From NCBI GenBank assembly GCA_017935785.1, contig JAGBGU010000057.1, forward strand, positions 1 through 58,439: a stretch of DNA of 58,439 bases, given 5' to 3'. Made by a program: the position numbers and the translations under genes. Within the stretch, counting starts at the first letter, position 1. Each line of letters starts with the position of its first letter. Below the pieces are notes generated by a model that did no database searches, was not told the DNA's origin, and saw only the letters and a list, made by a program, of their open reading frames with translations. Below, in pieces: positions 1-8,306 of the stretch. The DNA comes from Bacteroidaceae bacterium (lineage in GTDB: Bacteria > Bacteroidota > Bacteroidia > Bacteroidales > Bacteroidaceae).

Positions 1-1
1 G

Positions 2-322
2 GACGCGCTGTACAAGTTCATCACCACCGTGGCGTTCGCGCACAACGTGGTGAGTCCGTCGGAGCAGATTGCGGCCTACATCTCCATCGTGAATGCCTTG
101 ATTGGCGAGACCAACGCCTCGTACAACCAACGCACGGGCAATACCAAGGCGCAGACGGACAGCACGCCCCTGCCGCCTTCCGCCACCGAACCCGATTCCG
201 GCACCGAACCCGATTCCGGCACCACAACGGAACCGGAGCCTACGCCTGATCCCACTCCTGACACCGGCGGAGGCGATGATGACAACCCCTATGAGGATGA
301 AGATGGGGGATTGGCGGGGTAG
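2..322 (+). CDS. C-terminal part of a truncated protein with acidic Pro/Thr-rich tail
   Basis: The frame is open from the first bases of the window, so the true start lies outside it. About 60 residues of mixed helical sequence (motifs SPSEQIAAY, ASYNQRTG) are followed by a tail of roughly 45 residues rich in Pro, Thr, Glu, Asp and Gly, with two copies of TEPDSG. It ends in EDEDGGLAG. The helical part is vaguely like the C-terminus of DUF6261 proteins, which often lie near Bacteroidales HU-like genes; this is a weak guess. The ending closely matches the C-terminus of the HU-like protein at 53657-54235, although the bodies differ. The function cannot be stated. Confidence 0.6.
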   Translation, partial: DALYKFITTVAFAHNVVSPSEQIAAYISIVNALIGETNASYNQRTGNTKAQTDSTPLPPSATEPDSGTEPDSGTTTEPEPTPDPTPDTGGGDDDNPYEDEDGGLAG

Positions 323-430
323 AAGGGGACCCCTCTGGACCCTCCCCCCACCCACCGTCGCGCAGGGGACTGCGCTCCCCTCACTGCGGCACAGATTGAC
401 ATTTAGTCAATCCTCTAAAGGCCTTGTTCG

Positions 431-450
431 CCCCTCCCTCTATGGAGGGG
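431..450. other. Hairpin downstream of the truncated gene
   Basis: CCCCTCC (431-437) can pair with GGAGGGG (444-450) over a 6-base loop. It lies about 110 bases after the stop codon of the partial gene. No T-run follows, so it is at most a weak terminator or an mRNA 3'-end stabiliser. Confidence 0.35.
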
Positions 451-500
451 AGTAGTTTGCTTTGAATGGTGGATGAAGAACGAAAAACGTTTGTCTCTAT

Positions 501-585
501 GTCATGCTGAACTCGTTTCAGCATCTCACTGCGAGCCTTTCTTATTATTCTCCGCGGACAGATCCTGAAACAAGTTCAGGATGAC
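501..585. repeat. REP-like double palindrome, copy 1
   Basis: Two imperfect palindromes in a head-to-head pair. ATGCTGAA pairs with TTCAGCAT near the left end, and ATCCTGAA pairs with TTCAGGAT near the right end, with about 35 bases between. The same 85-base arrangement recurs at 862-946 and 58336-58421. Such bipartite palindromes look like REP/BIME-type intergenic elements. No transposase is nearby in the window. Confidence 0.7.
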
Positions 586-861
586 GTGATAGTGAGCGAT
601 GAACGTCAAACGAAAATGTTGAACGAAACCGTCTGGAAGACGGGAACATGAATAGCCGGGGGCTTTTAAGCCCCCGGTATTATTGTGTCTTCATATTAAT
701 GGCGTCTGCAAAGACGCGAAGTTAAATAGCCGCGGACTTTTAAGTCCGTGGAAAACAAGACATACACCTATAGAAAACCGTCTGGAAGACGGGAATCGGC
801 AACGTATACAACGCTCATCACCAAAAAAACATGTTCTTTTGTTCTTTTGTCTAATCATTAT

Positions 862-946
862 GTCATGCTGAACTTGTTTCAGCATCTCACTGCGAGCCTT
901 TCTTGTTCATTTCCGCGGACAGATCCTGAAACAAGTTCAGGATGAC
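862..946. repeat. REP-like double palindrome, copy 2
   Basis: Nearly identical to the copy at 501-585 and in the same orientation; it begins the second composite repeat unit. The differences are confined mainly to the centre of the first palindrome and the spacer. Confidence 0.7.
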
Positions 947-1313
947 GTGATAGTGAGCGATGAACGTCAAACGAAAATGTTGAACGAAACCGTCTGGAAG
1001 ACGGGAAGTTAAATAGCCGGGGGCTTTTAAGCCTCCGGTTTTATATTGCGACAGCATATTGAAGGCGTCTGGAAGACGCGAATCGGCAACCCTCACCACC
1101 GGTTCCCGTCATTGACGGTTTATTCGTTCCTCATTCCTCGTTACAGATAACGTTATAAAGTACCGCAAACGCATAAACCTCTTATGAACTTATGTTCTTC
1201 TGTCGGAAAAAATAACCACGAACGCACTGCTGCCAGTGGGACGATAATTGTAATTTTATCTTAAAAATAGTACACATTGCGACAAAGGATTTCGCTATAT
1301 CTCCAATACTTTG

Positions 1314-1321
1314 TATCTTTG
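1314..1321 (+). promoter_or_regulatory. Bacteroidales -7 promoter box (TATCTTTG)
   Basis: A perfect TAnnTTTG match 35 bases before the GTG at 1356. The expected transcript start, near 1328, lies downstream of the TTG at 1311, so the longest open frame cannot be the translated one and the GTG at 1356 is preferred. No convincing -33 TTTG is seen at the usual distance. Confidence 0.65.
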
Positions 1322-1355
1322 TGGCCGAATTTGGATAAATCAATCGGAACTGACG

Positions 1356-3953
1356 GTGAAAAGATGTTTCCTCCTTTATTTGGCATGGGTGCTGTGCGTG
1401 GCATCTTCCCTGGCGCAGTATGTGCAGGGAAGGGTTACTGATGCGGCTACGGGAGAGCCCCTGCCTGCCGTGTATGTCTATTATGAGGGACAGACCACGG
1501 CCGCCACGCAGACTGACGTGGACGGAAACTACCGTATCCGCTTCCGCAAGGGGAAACTGCTGTTTACCATGATGAGCTTTGAAACAAAGCGCATTTCCGT
1601 GAACAAGGCGCAGAAGCTGGATGTGAAGCTGCGCGAATCAAGCGCAGAGCTGAGCGAGGTGAAGGTGGAGGCCAGGCGGAAGAAATACTCGCGGAAGAAC
1701 AATCCGGCGGTGGAGATGATGAGGAAGGTTATTGCCGCAAAGGGGGAGTCGGACCTGCGGCAGCACGATTTCCTTTCGCTCCGTAAATACGAGAAGCTGA
1801 CCTTCTCGCTCAACGAATTCACGGAAAAGGTGTTCCAGGAGGGACAGTTCAAGAGCGTGCCTTTCCTGAAGGACCATGTGGAGGTGCATCCCGAGACGGG
1901 CAAGCTGATACTTCCGCTTACGGTGACAGAGCGTGTTACGCGCACGCTTTACCGCAAGAATCCGTTGCAGGAGAAACTGATAATAGAGGGAGAGCGCAGC
2001 GAGGGAATCAATGACCTGTTCAATACGGGCGAGATTGTGAATGTGCTGTTGGAGGACTGCATCACCGAGGTGGACTTCTACCAGGACCAGGTGCGCCTGC
2101 TGCAATATCCTTTCATCAGTCCGCTCAGCTCCTCATCGGCCATCGGCTTTTACCGCTATTTCATTGCGGACACCACTCATGTGGGCGGAGACAAATGTTA
2201 CAGACTGGCCTTCTCGCCCAACAATCCGCAAGACTTCGGCTTCTCCGGCACACTATATGTGCGTGCCGACTCCAGCTGGCGCCTGAAGAGGGCGGAAATA
2301 GGCATTCCGAGCCGCAGCGACGTGAACTTTGTGGAACAGATGGACATCATCCAGGACTTTGACTCCCTGCCCTCCGGGGAACAGATTGTAACGAACAACA
2401 AGATGATCATCCAGATGAAGCTGGTGGAAGGCGCACAGAAGATGATGGTGGAGCGCGTGACGCACAGTTCGGGATACGACTTCGCCCCCATACCGGAAAA
2501 GGCCTTCAAGGGCGGCGCCAAGACACGTACCGAACCCGACGCAAAGGTGCAGACGGAGGACTACTGGCAGGCGTACCGGCCGGAACCCCTCTCCAAGAGC
2601 GAAAGGGAGATGGGCAGCATGCTGGACAAGATGCAGAACATACGCGGTTTCCGTCCCATTATCTGGATTGCCAAGGCTTTCATTGAGAATTATGTGGAAA
2701 CAACCGTAAAGCCGGACAAACCCAACCTGGTGGACATAGGCCCTATCAATACGATGATAGGAAGCAACTGGGTGGAGGGCTTCCGCCTGCGTGCCAGCGC
2801 ACAGACCACAGCCAATCTGCACAGGCATCTCTTTGCCAAGGGCTATGTGAAGTACGGATTTGGCGACCGGCGATGGAAGGGGATGGGCGAGCTTACCTAT
2901 TCCTTCAACGCCAAGGAATATTTGCCCAGCGAATTTCCGGTGAACAACCTTACGTTCAGCTATACAAACGATGTGGCCTCGCCCAGTGACAAGTTCCTGT
3001 CCACGGATAAGGACAACGTGTTTGTGGCATGGAAATGGACGCCGGTTAAGCACATGAACTATTTTGAACGCTTCAACCTGATGTATGACAAGGAATGGTA
3101 CAACGGGATGCGTGCCACCATACAGCTTAGGCGCGAGCGCAACGAGGGCGCCGGCGACCTGTTCTACCAGCCTTTGGGCGCGGATGCACTGCCCTCGGCG
3201 GATGCGGCGCAGCATCTGAAAAGCCTGACCTTTGCCGAGATTACGGCAGGACTGCAGTTCCGGCCGGGCGCAAACTATGTGAATACGAAGCAGCGCAGGC
3301 TGGTGACCAACCTGGACGCCCCCATCTTTGGGCTGCAGCATACAATGGGACTGAAGGATGTGCTGGGCGGAGAATACCGGTACAACTTTACCGAGGCGTC
3401 CGTGTACAAGCGTTTCTGGATGCGTTCGTGGGGCAAGATGGACGTGCTTGTAAAGGGCGGGGCGCAGTGGAACAAGGTGCCTTTCCCCTTCCTGATCATG
3501 CCTGCCGCCAATCTGAGCTATATCATAGACACGCGTTCGTTCAGGCTCATCAGGAACATGGAGTTTCTGAACGACAGGTATGCTTCGCTCATCCTGAACT
3601 GGGACCTGAACGGAAAGCTGTTCAACCGCATTCCCCTTCTGCGCGAGCTGAAGTGGCGCGAGAACATAGGGTGTAACGTACTCTGGGGTACGCTGACGGA
3701 CAAGAACAATCCCTATCTGGCGCAGAATGCCGGCGACGGGGAACTGTTCTACTTCCCGGGTTCGTTTGCCGGGAATACTGGATATGAATACTCGTCAAAT
3801 GTAATGAACCCCGACAAACCGTACGTGGAGATTGTGGCGGGCATACATAACGTGTTCAAGATAGTGCGTCTGGAGTATGTCCACCGTCTCAATTATCATG
3901 CCCCCGGCATGCAACGGTGGGGCGTAAGAGGGGCCTTGGAGTTCTCCTTCTGA
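1356..3953 (+). CDS. DUF5686 family protein with carboxypeptidase-like regulatory domain
   Basis: About 865 residues. From the GTG at 1356 the protein starts MKRCFLLYLAWV and has a typical signal peptide ending near SSLAQ. Next comes a CarboxypepD_reg-like beta-sandwich (GRVTDAATGEPLPAVYV, then DVDGNYRIRF), the fold found at the N-terminus of many Bacteroidetes outer-membrane proteins. The long remainder fits the DUF5686 family, thought to form an outer-membrane beta-barrel, and it ends in Phe (EFSF), as barrel proteins often do. Substrate and partners are unknown. It precedes the PfkB kinase by 55 bases on the same strand, so the two may be co-transcribed. Confidence 0.85.
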   Translation: MKRCFLLYLAWVLCVASSLAQYVQGRVTDAATGEPLPAVYVYYEGQTTAATQTDVDGNYRIRFRKGKLLFTMMSFETKRISVNKAQKLDVKLRESSAELSEVKVEARRKKYSRKNNPAVEMMRKVIAAKGESDLRQHDFLSLRKYEKLTFSLNEFTEKVFQEGQFKSVPFLKDHVEVHPETGKLILPLTVTERVTRTLYRKNPLQEKLIIEGERSEGINDLFNTGEIVNVLLEDCITEVDFYQDQVRLLQYPFISPLSSSSAIGFYRYFIADTTHVGGDKCYRLAFSPNNPQDFGFSGTLYVRADSSWRLKRAEIGIPSRSDVNFVEQMDIIQDFDSLPSGEQIVTNNKMIIQMKLVEGAQKMMVERVTHSSGYDFAPIPEKAFKGGAKTRTEPDAKVQTEDYWQAYRPEPLSKSEREMGSMLDKMQNIRGFRPIIWIAKAFIENYVETTVKPDKPNLVDIGPINTMIGSNWVEGFRLRASAQTTANLHRHLFAKGYVKYGFGDRRWKGMGELTYSFNAKEYLPSEFPVNNLTFSYTNDVASPSDKFLSTDKDNVFVAWKWTPVKHMNYFERFNLMYDKEWYNGMRATIQLRRERNEGAGDLFYQPLGADALPSADAAQHLKSLTFAEITAGLQFRPGANYVNTKQRRLVTNLDAPIFGLQHTMGLKDVLGGEYRYNFTEASVYKRFWMRSWGKMDVLVKGGAQWNKVPFPFLIMPAANLSYIIDTRSFRLIRNMEFLNDRYASLILNWDLNGKLFNRIPLLRELKWRENIGCNVLWGTLTDKNNPYLAQNAGDGELFYFPGSFAGNTGYEYSSNVMNPDKPYVEIVAGIHNVFKIVRLEYVHRLNYHAPGMQRWGVRGALEFSF

Positions 3954-4008
3954 CCGGACGCGACACATAAACATTGGTACCATCCACCCCAAAAAGACAA
4001 GCAAAAAC

Positions 4009-4893
4009 ATGAAAAAGATTTGTTGTATAGGCCACATTACGTTGGATAAGATTGTAACGCCCCGGCAGACAACCTATATGCCCGGCGGCACCTCGTACTA
4101 TTTCTCGCATGGCATAAGCTGCCTGAAGGATGCCGGCAGTTACGAACTGGTGACAGCGTTGGCGGAGTCTGAAATGTCCGCCGTGGAGGAAATCCGCAAG
4201 AAGGGGATTGCCGTAAAAGTGTTGCCGAGCCGTTTCTCGGTCTATTTTGAGAACGTATACGGCGAGAACCAGGACAACCGCACACAGCGTGTGCTGGCAA
4301 AGGCCGACCCCTTTACGGCAGATGGCCTGCGCGATGTGGAGGCCAACATTTATCATCTGGGCAGTCTGTTGGCGGATGACTTTTCGCTTGACGTAATCAA
4401 ATACTTGTCCGGAAAGGGAATACTGTCCGTTGATGCGCAGGGCTATCTGCGCGAGGTACGCGGAGAGGATGTCTATCCTGTGGACTGGACAGAGAAACGC
4501 GAGGCGCTGCAATATGTGGACATACTGAAGGTGAACGAGCACGAAATGGAGGTGCTTACCGGACACACGGACCCGGAACGCGCTGCAGTGTGCCTGGCAG
4601 AATGGGGCGTAAAGGAGGTGCTTATAACACTGGGCAGTCTGGGCTCGCTGATTTATGCAGAAGGCGAGTTCTGCCGCATACCGGCCTATGCGCCTCGTGA
4701 GGTTGTGGATGCAACAGGCTGTGGCGACACCTATATGACCGGTTATCTGTATATGCGCAACAAGGGTTGCTCTTGCTACGAGGCCGGCTGTTTTGCCGCC
4801 GCCATGTCCACGTTAAAGTTGGAGCATTCCGGCCCCTTCAGCGGAACTGAAGAGGACATCCTGCAGATTGTCAACAGCGGTAAACGGCCTTAA
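4009..4893 (+). CDS. PfkB family carbohydrate/nucleoside kinase
   Basis: 294 residues, the usual size for ribokinase-like enzymes. The N-terminus CCIGHITLDKIV and the GG turn near residues 26-27 (MPGGTSYYF) fit the sugar-binding half. The PfkB signature DATGCGD lies at 234-240, with Asp240 as the expected catalytic base and GCGD as the anion hole. ATP-dependent phosphorylation of a sugar, nucleoside or polyol is therefore likely. The substrate cannot be read from sequence; a related polyol use would fit the convergent head-group operon, but that is only inference. The gene ends 19 bases before the 42-bp repeat array. Confidence 0.9.
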   Translation: MKKICCIGHITLDKIVTPRQTTYMPGGTSYYFSHGISCLKDAGSYELVTALAESEMSAVEEIRKKGIAVKVLPSRFSVYFENVYGENQDNRTQRVLAKADPFTADGLRDVEANIYHLGSLLADDFSLDVIKYLSGKGILSVDAQGYLREVRGEDVYPVDWTEKREALQYVDILKVNEHEMEVLTGHTDPERAAVCLAEWGVKEVLITLGSLGSLIYAEGEFCRIPAYAPREVVDATGCGDTYMTGYLYMRNKGCSCYEAGCFAAAMSTLKLEHSGPFSGTEEDILQIVNSGKRP

Positions 4894-4912
4894 GACGAGC
4901 CGCAAGGTAGGT

Positions 4913-5374
4913 GCAGCGTTGCATGAAGGTCGAAATTGCAATTTCTTGGCAGATGCAGCGTTGCACCTATGCAAAAATCCGAATTTCATCGTTCAAGCAG
5001 CTCTGCACCTTCGCCAAAATTACAATTTCGAGGCCGATGCAGCGTTGCGTGAAGGCCGAAATCGCAATTTCGAGGCCGATGCAGCGCTGCACCTATGCAA
5101 AAATCCGAATTTCATCGTTCAAACAACTCTGCACCTTCGCCAAAATTACAATTTCGAGGCAGATGCAACGTTGCGTGAAGGTCGAAATCGCAATTTCGAG
5201 GCAGTTGCAGCGCTGCACCTATGCAAAAATCGTAATTTCATCGTTCAAGCAGCTCTGCACCTTCGTCAAAATTACAATTTCGAGGCAGATGCAACGCTGC
5301 ACCTATGTCGAAACTGCAATTTCGAAGCAGATGCAGCGCTGCACCTATGCAAAAACAGACTTTTCGCCGTTCTT
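4913..5374. repeat. Tandem array: 11 units of 42 bp in an A-B-C higher-order pattern
   Basis: Eleven units without a single indel start at 4913, 4955, 4997, 5039, 5081, 5123, 5165, 5207, 5249, 5291 and 5333. Units 1, 4 and 7 are type A (GCAGCGTTGC then GAAGGTCGAAAT), 2, 5 and 8 type B (CACCTATGCAAAAATCC), and 3, 6 and 9 type C (CACCTTCGCCAAAATTAC), giving three 126-bp super-repeats. Unit 10 is a hybrid and unit 11 a degenerate B. Many units carry two palindromes, GCAGCGCTGC or GCAACGTTGC and GAAATTGCAATTTC-like, with centres exactly 21 bp apart. Unit 11 overlaps the stop codon of the minus-strand transporter. Two plus frames stay open through it because 42 is divisible by 3; I do not regard these as genes. 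Confidence 0.95.
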
Positions 5375-6562
5375 CAAGACTTTTGTCGCATAAGCCCAAA
5401 CCACCACGTAGGAAACCAACGGTACGATGAAGGAAAGGGACATGGTGCTCTGGTCTGCCACATATCCCATCAGCAGGGGGCCTACAGCACCGCCAATGGG
5501 AGTCATCATCAGATAGGAAGAGGCACGCTTGGTGTGATTGCCCAGTCCGCGCAAAGAGATGGCAAAGATGGTGGGGAACATGATGGCCTCGAACACATAG
5601 ATGAGAATCAGTCCTACGAACGAAAGCAGGCCCAGGTTGAGGACAACCGTTGCGGTGGTGATGACTGTGCCGATTGCACAGTAGAACAGCACCTTTTCAG
5701 CCTTGATGTAACGCATGATCCAGCTGCCGGCAAAACGGCCGCACATAAACAGCCCCAATCCGCCGAAGGAGAGCACAACCGAGGCGTCGCGGGCATTCAT
5801 CCATCCGTCGTCCACCACATAGTTGATGAAGAAGCTGTTGATGGATATTTCTGCAATTTCGTAACAGAACAAGGCCAACAGACCGAATGTGAAAAGGCGG
5901 TGTGACCACAGTCCCTTCTTCTTCTCCGGTAATGCGGCCTCTTCCTCTTCGTGCGTGATTTCGGGTAGTCTTACCCGTGAGAAAATCAGTGCTACGGCAA
6001 GCACAACCACTCCCATTATGGTATAGGGCAGAGATATGTTGGCGTCCTGGTTCTCGGAAAATACAATCATGCCTACCAGTAGGGGCGCGCAGGTACATCC
6101 CAGTCCGTTGAACGACTGGGCCAGATTGAGACGGCTAGCGGCAGTTTCCCTGTCGCCCAGTTCTGTCATATAGGGATTGGCGGCTGTCTCGAGGAAAACC
6201 AAACCGCAGGCTATGACAAACAGGGAGAACAGGAAGAAATTGAATGACATATAGTATTCGCCGGGAATGAACAGGAGCGAGCCGATGCCGAAGAGCAGCA
6301 GGCCGAGCACTACGCCTTTGCGGTAACCGTTGCGGGCAATGAACAGACCTGCGGGTATGGCCATGATGAAGTAGCCCAGATAAAACATTACCTGTATCAT
6401 TGCAGAATGGGCAAGGCTGATGTCCAGGGCTTCCTGGAAATGCTTGTTCAGTACGTCCAGAATGGCGCGGGCAAATCCCCACATGAAGAAGAGTGAGGTA
6501 ACCAGGATAAATGGCAGCAGGTATTCCTTGCGGACCAGTGCGTGTGCGTGTTTCTTTTCCAT
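5345..6562 (-). CDS. FucP-like sugar MFS transporter
   Basis: 405 residues with about 12 hydrophobic segments. The start resembles the L-fucose:H+ symporter family (LFFMWGFARAILDVLNKHFQ; FucP-type proteins have FFxWGF near TM1), with family features such as FLETAANPYMTELG after TM4. It is expected to take up a hexose, deoxyhexose or polyol by proton symport across the inner membrane. It is the last gene of the minus-strand operon, 14 bases after the HAD gene. Its last codons (FA and stop) lie inside unit 11 of the 42-bp array, so the array may have grown from, or into, the 3' end of this gene. Confidence 0.88.
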   Translation of the reverse strand: MEKKHAHALVRKEYLLPFILVTSLFFMWGFARAILDVLNKHFQEALDISLAHSAMIQVMFYLGYFIMAIPAGLFIARNGYRKGVVLGLLLFGIGSLLFIPGEYYMSFNFFLFSLFVIACGLVFLETAANPYMTELGDRETAASRLNLAQSFNGLGCTCAPLLVGMIVFSENQDANISLPYTIMGVVVLAVALIFSRVRLPEITHEEEEAALPEKKKGLWSHRLFTFGLLALFCYEIAEISINSFFINYVVDDGWMNARDASVVLSFGGLGLFMCGRFAGSWIMRYIKAEKVLFYCAIGTVITTATVVLNLGLLSFVGLILIYVFEAIMFPTIFAISLRGLGNHTKRASSYLMMTPIGGAVGPLLMGYVADQSTMSLSFIVPLVSYVVVWAYATKVLKNGEKSVFA

Positions 6563-6576
6563 ATCTTGTCAGTGTT

Positions 6577-7302
6577 TTATGATAATAATGCGGGCAGGTG
6601 TGCCATGTCTGTAATGATGGCGTCGGGCAGGTTGTCATCGGTGGTCTCGTCTCCCCATCCTTCTCCTTTCAACCATACGGCCCGGCATCCTACAGCCTTT
6701 GCCGGGACAATGTCCTTGCTGAAAGAGTCGCCTACAACCAGTACTTGGTCTGCGCTGTAGTCCATGGCCTCCACTCCAAGCCGGTAAATGGCAGGGTCGG
6801 GTTTTCTTACTCCAACTACGGCCGATTCTATAACGTGGACAAAATAGTCGGACAGGCCGAAGTCTTGGAGGATTGTCTGTATATTTCCATAGAAATTGGA
6901 CACGAGTACCAGCCTGTAGCGTTCTGCCAGTTGTTGTATGACAGGACGGGTGGTATCCAATACTTCAAGCACATACGCATAGCACAGGTCTGTAACCTTT
7001 GTGCCATAGGCTTGAAGCAGCGCATTGTCCTTGGGCAGGAGCGCGGCATCTGCCAGAAACTCCAACTGTATCCTTGTTTTGACGGCCAATACGTCATGGA
7101 AGTTGTGCTCGGGGCGAATATACGGGTGCTTTGCCAAAGCGCGCTCCGCATGGACGTAAGCATTGCGGAAATCCTGTTTGCAGACCGGCACGCCGGTCTC
7201 TGCATATTTTTCCCAAAGGACTTCCGCCCAATGGCGGCTGTTGGTGTCAATGGTGCCGCCGTAATCAAAAATGATGCCTTTGATGTCTTTCAATGTGTTC
7301 AT
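6577..7302 (-). CDS. HAD family hydrolase with DYGGT motif I
   Basis: 241 residues. HAD motif I is FDYGGT with nucleophile Asp13. The second Asp, usually two residues later, is Gly here. Motif II is LVLVSNF, motif III is the Lys in GVRKPDP, and motif IV is VVGDSFSKD. The cap region between motifs I and II is helical (subclass I). The usual role would be removing phosphate from a small metabolite; lack of the second Asp recalls phosphonatases and dehalogenases (DxAGT-type), so another reaction is possible. The ATG overlaps the stop of the upstream flippase gene by 4 bases (ATGA), indicating translational coupling. Confidence 0.82.
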   Translation of the reverse strand: MNTLKDIKGIIFDYGGTIDTNSRHWAEVLWEKYAETGVPVCKQDFRNAYVHAERALAKHPYIRPEHNFHDVLAVKTRIQLEFLADAALLPKDNALLQAYGTKVTDLCYAYVLEVLDTTRPVIQQLAERYRLVLVSNFYGNIQTILQDFGLSDYFVHVIESAVVGVRKPDPAIYRLGVEAMDYSADQVLVVGDSFSKDIVPAKAVGCRAVWLKGEGWGDETTDDNLPDAIITDMAHLPALLS

Positions 7303-8306
7303 TGTACCTTGTTTTTAGGGGAAGTGTTGCCCACCTTAATGAGCAAGACTCCTATGATTATCCAGAACAGTTCTCTGACTCGGGTAATCAGACTTGTGAA
7401 AACTCCGAATGCGCTGGGGATGGACAATCCGCCGGTTGAGAGGGCGAAGCCTCCTTCGCGCGTGCCCATCTGCATGGGCGAGAAAAAGAAGATGTTGGCG
7501 AATAAGGATGTGAACGCCACAATAAGGATGCTGTCTGCAAATGCGGTCTTTTCTGACAAGATGTTCAGAATGAAGTAGACTTCCAGACAGCCCAGTATGC
7601 GGGCTGCGAATTCAAGACCCAGAGAAGCGTAAAATGTGGTTTTCCTCTGTTTGTGCAATGCGGCTATCTGTTGGTCTATGCGTTGTAGTGTCTCTTGTCT
7701 CTCGTATGCGAAACGTCTGGCCCATTTTCTTATAAAGGGAATGTGTTGCAGAATCGTAAGCGTACGCACCGCCATGCCGTTTCTGTAACCTTTGAAGAAG
7801 AAGTAAATGGCCAGGGAACAGAATGCGCCGGTTAGGGCCAGGATGACAGCCACTGCCGTATTCAGCGGGCGGCAGACAAGAAACAGGCCGATGGAAAACA
7901 GCCAGAAGAAGAAATGGGAGAAGATGTGCATCATGGCATATAAAATGACGGATGATGCTGCTTTGCTCGCCCCCACATAGGGCGTAAGTTCCATTATCCG
8001 GTATGGCTCTCCGCCCATCAGCCCTACTGGCGTAGCATAATTCAGCGCATAGCCGGAAATGGTGAGTTTGTAGATTCGCAGGAATGAAATGTGGCTTTTG
8101 CTGTCTCCGTCGTGGATGATGATATACCATGCCAGGGCATTCATCAGGTATATGCCTGCCCACAAGGCTATGATTGCGGGGAGCCACAGGCCGGCGCGTT
8201 TCAGGTCGGACCACAGGTGGGCTGTGTCCGACTTAAATGTGCATAGCATGACCACAATGGCTGCGATGCCGATAAAAAGGAATATTTTTCTGAATGTACC
8301 TTTCAC
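7299..8306 (-). CDS. Flippase-like membrane protein (LPG synthase TM / UPF0104 family)
   Basis: About 335 residues with many hydrophobic helices and the family motifs NALAWYIII, GLMGGEPYRI and GTREGGFAL. This domain is found in MprF and in many proteins thought to move or modify lipids in the inner membrane. I choose the GTG at 8306-8304 because it overlaps the upstream stop TGA (GTGA), a common coupling arrangement; the longer frame from 8414 would run deep into the upstream gene. Placed right after a CDP-alcohol phosphatidyltransferase, it may flip that enzyme's product. That role is inferred from context. Confidence 0.82.
   Translation of the reverse strand: MKGTFRKIFLFIGIAAIVVMLCTFKSDTAHLWSDLKRAGLWLPAIIALWAGIYLMNALAWYIIIHDGDSKSHISFLRIYKLTISGYALNYATPVGLMGGEPYRIMELTPYVGASKAASSVILYAMMHIFSHFFFWLFSIGLFLVCRPLNTAVAVILALTGAFCSLAIYFFFKGYRNGMAVRTLTILQHIPFIRKWARRFAYERQETLQRIDQQIAALHKQRKTTFYASLGLEFAARILGCLEVYFILNILSEKTAFADSILIVAFTSLFANIFFFSPMQMGTREGGFALSTGGLSIPSAFGVFTSLITRVRELFWIIIGVLLIKVGNTSPKNKVQ

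Larger units (their letters stand above)
501..1085. repeat. Two direct copies of a ~220-bp composite hairpin repeat
   Basis: Copy 1 runs from about 501 to 722 and copy 2 from about 862 to 1085. Each has the double palindrome, then a stretch GTGATAGTGAGCGATGAACG, then small hairpins: type B (CCGTCT/AGACGG at 629-643, 778-792, 990-1004), type C (CCGGGGGC TTTTAA GCCCCCGG at 656-677; variants at 730-751 and 1017-1038) and type D (GCGTCT/AGACGC at 702-717 and 1065-1079). Stem bases change in compensating pairs between copies. This repeat fills most of the roughly 1-kb stretch between 323 and 1355, where I see no gene. Confidence 0.7.

Noticed and set aside
1311..1355. TTG start for the DUF5686 gene
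   Set aside because: It lies inside the promoter box; the GTG at 1356 gives a clean signal peptide.
2253..3341. 362-codon minus-strand open frame
   Set aside because: Antisense to the DUF5686 gene, with no recognisable protein features.
4913..5374. CRISPR array
   Set aside because: The units are contiguous with no spacers between repeats, and no cas genes are in the window.
4868..5905. Long plus-strand open frame (345 codons) with a 14-residue repeat
   Set aside because: It starts inside the kinase gene, runs through the 42-bp array only because 42 is divisible by three, and then lies antisense to the transporter. A second plus frame is open as well. No promoter or start context supports it.
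6598..7578. 326-codon plus-strand open frame
   Set aside because: Antisense to the HAD and flippase-like genes, which show complete family motifs and overlapping starts.
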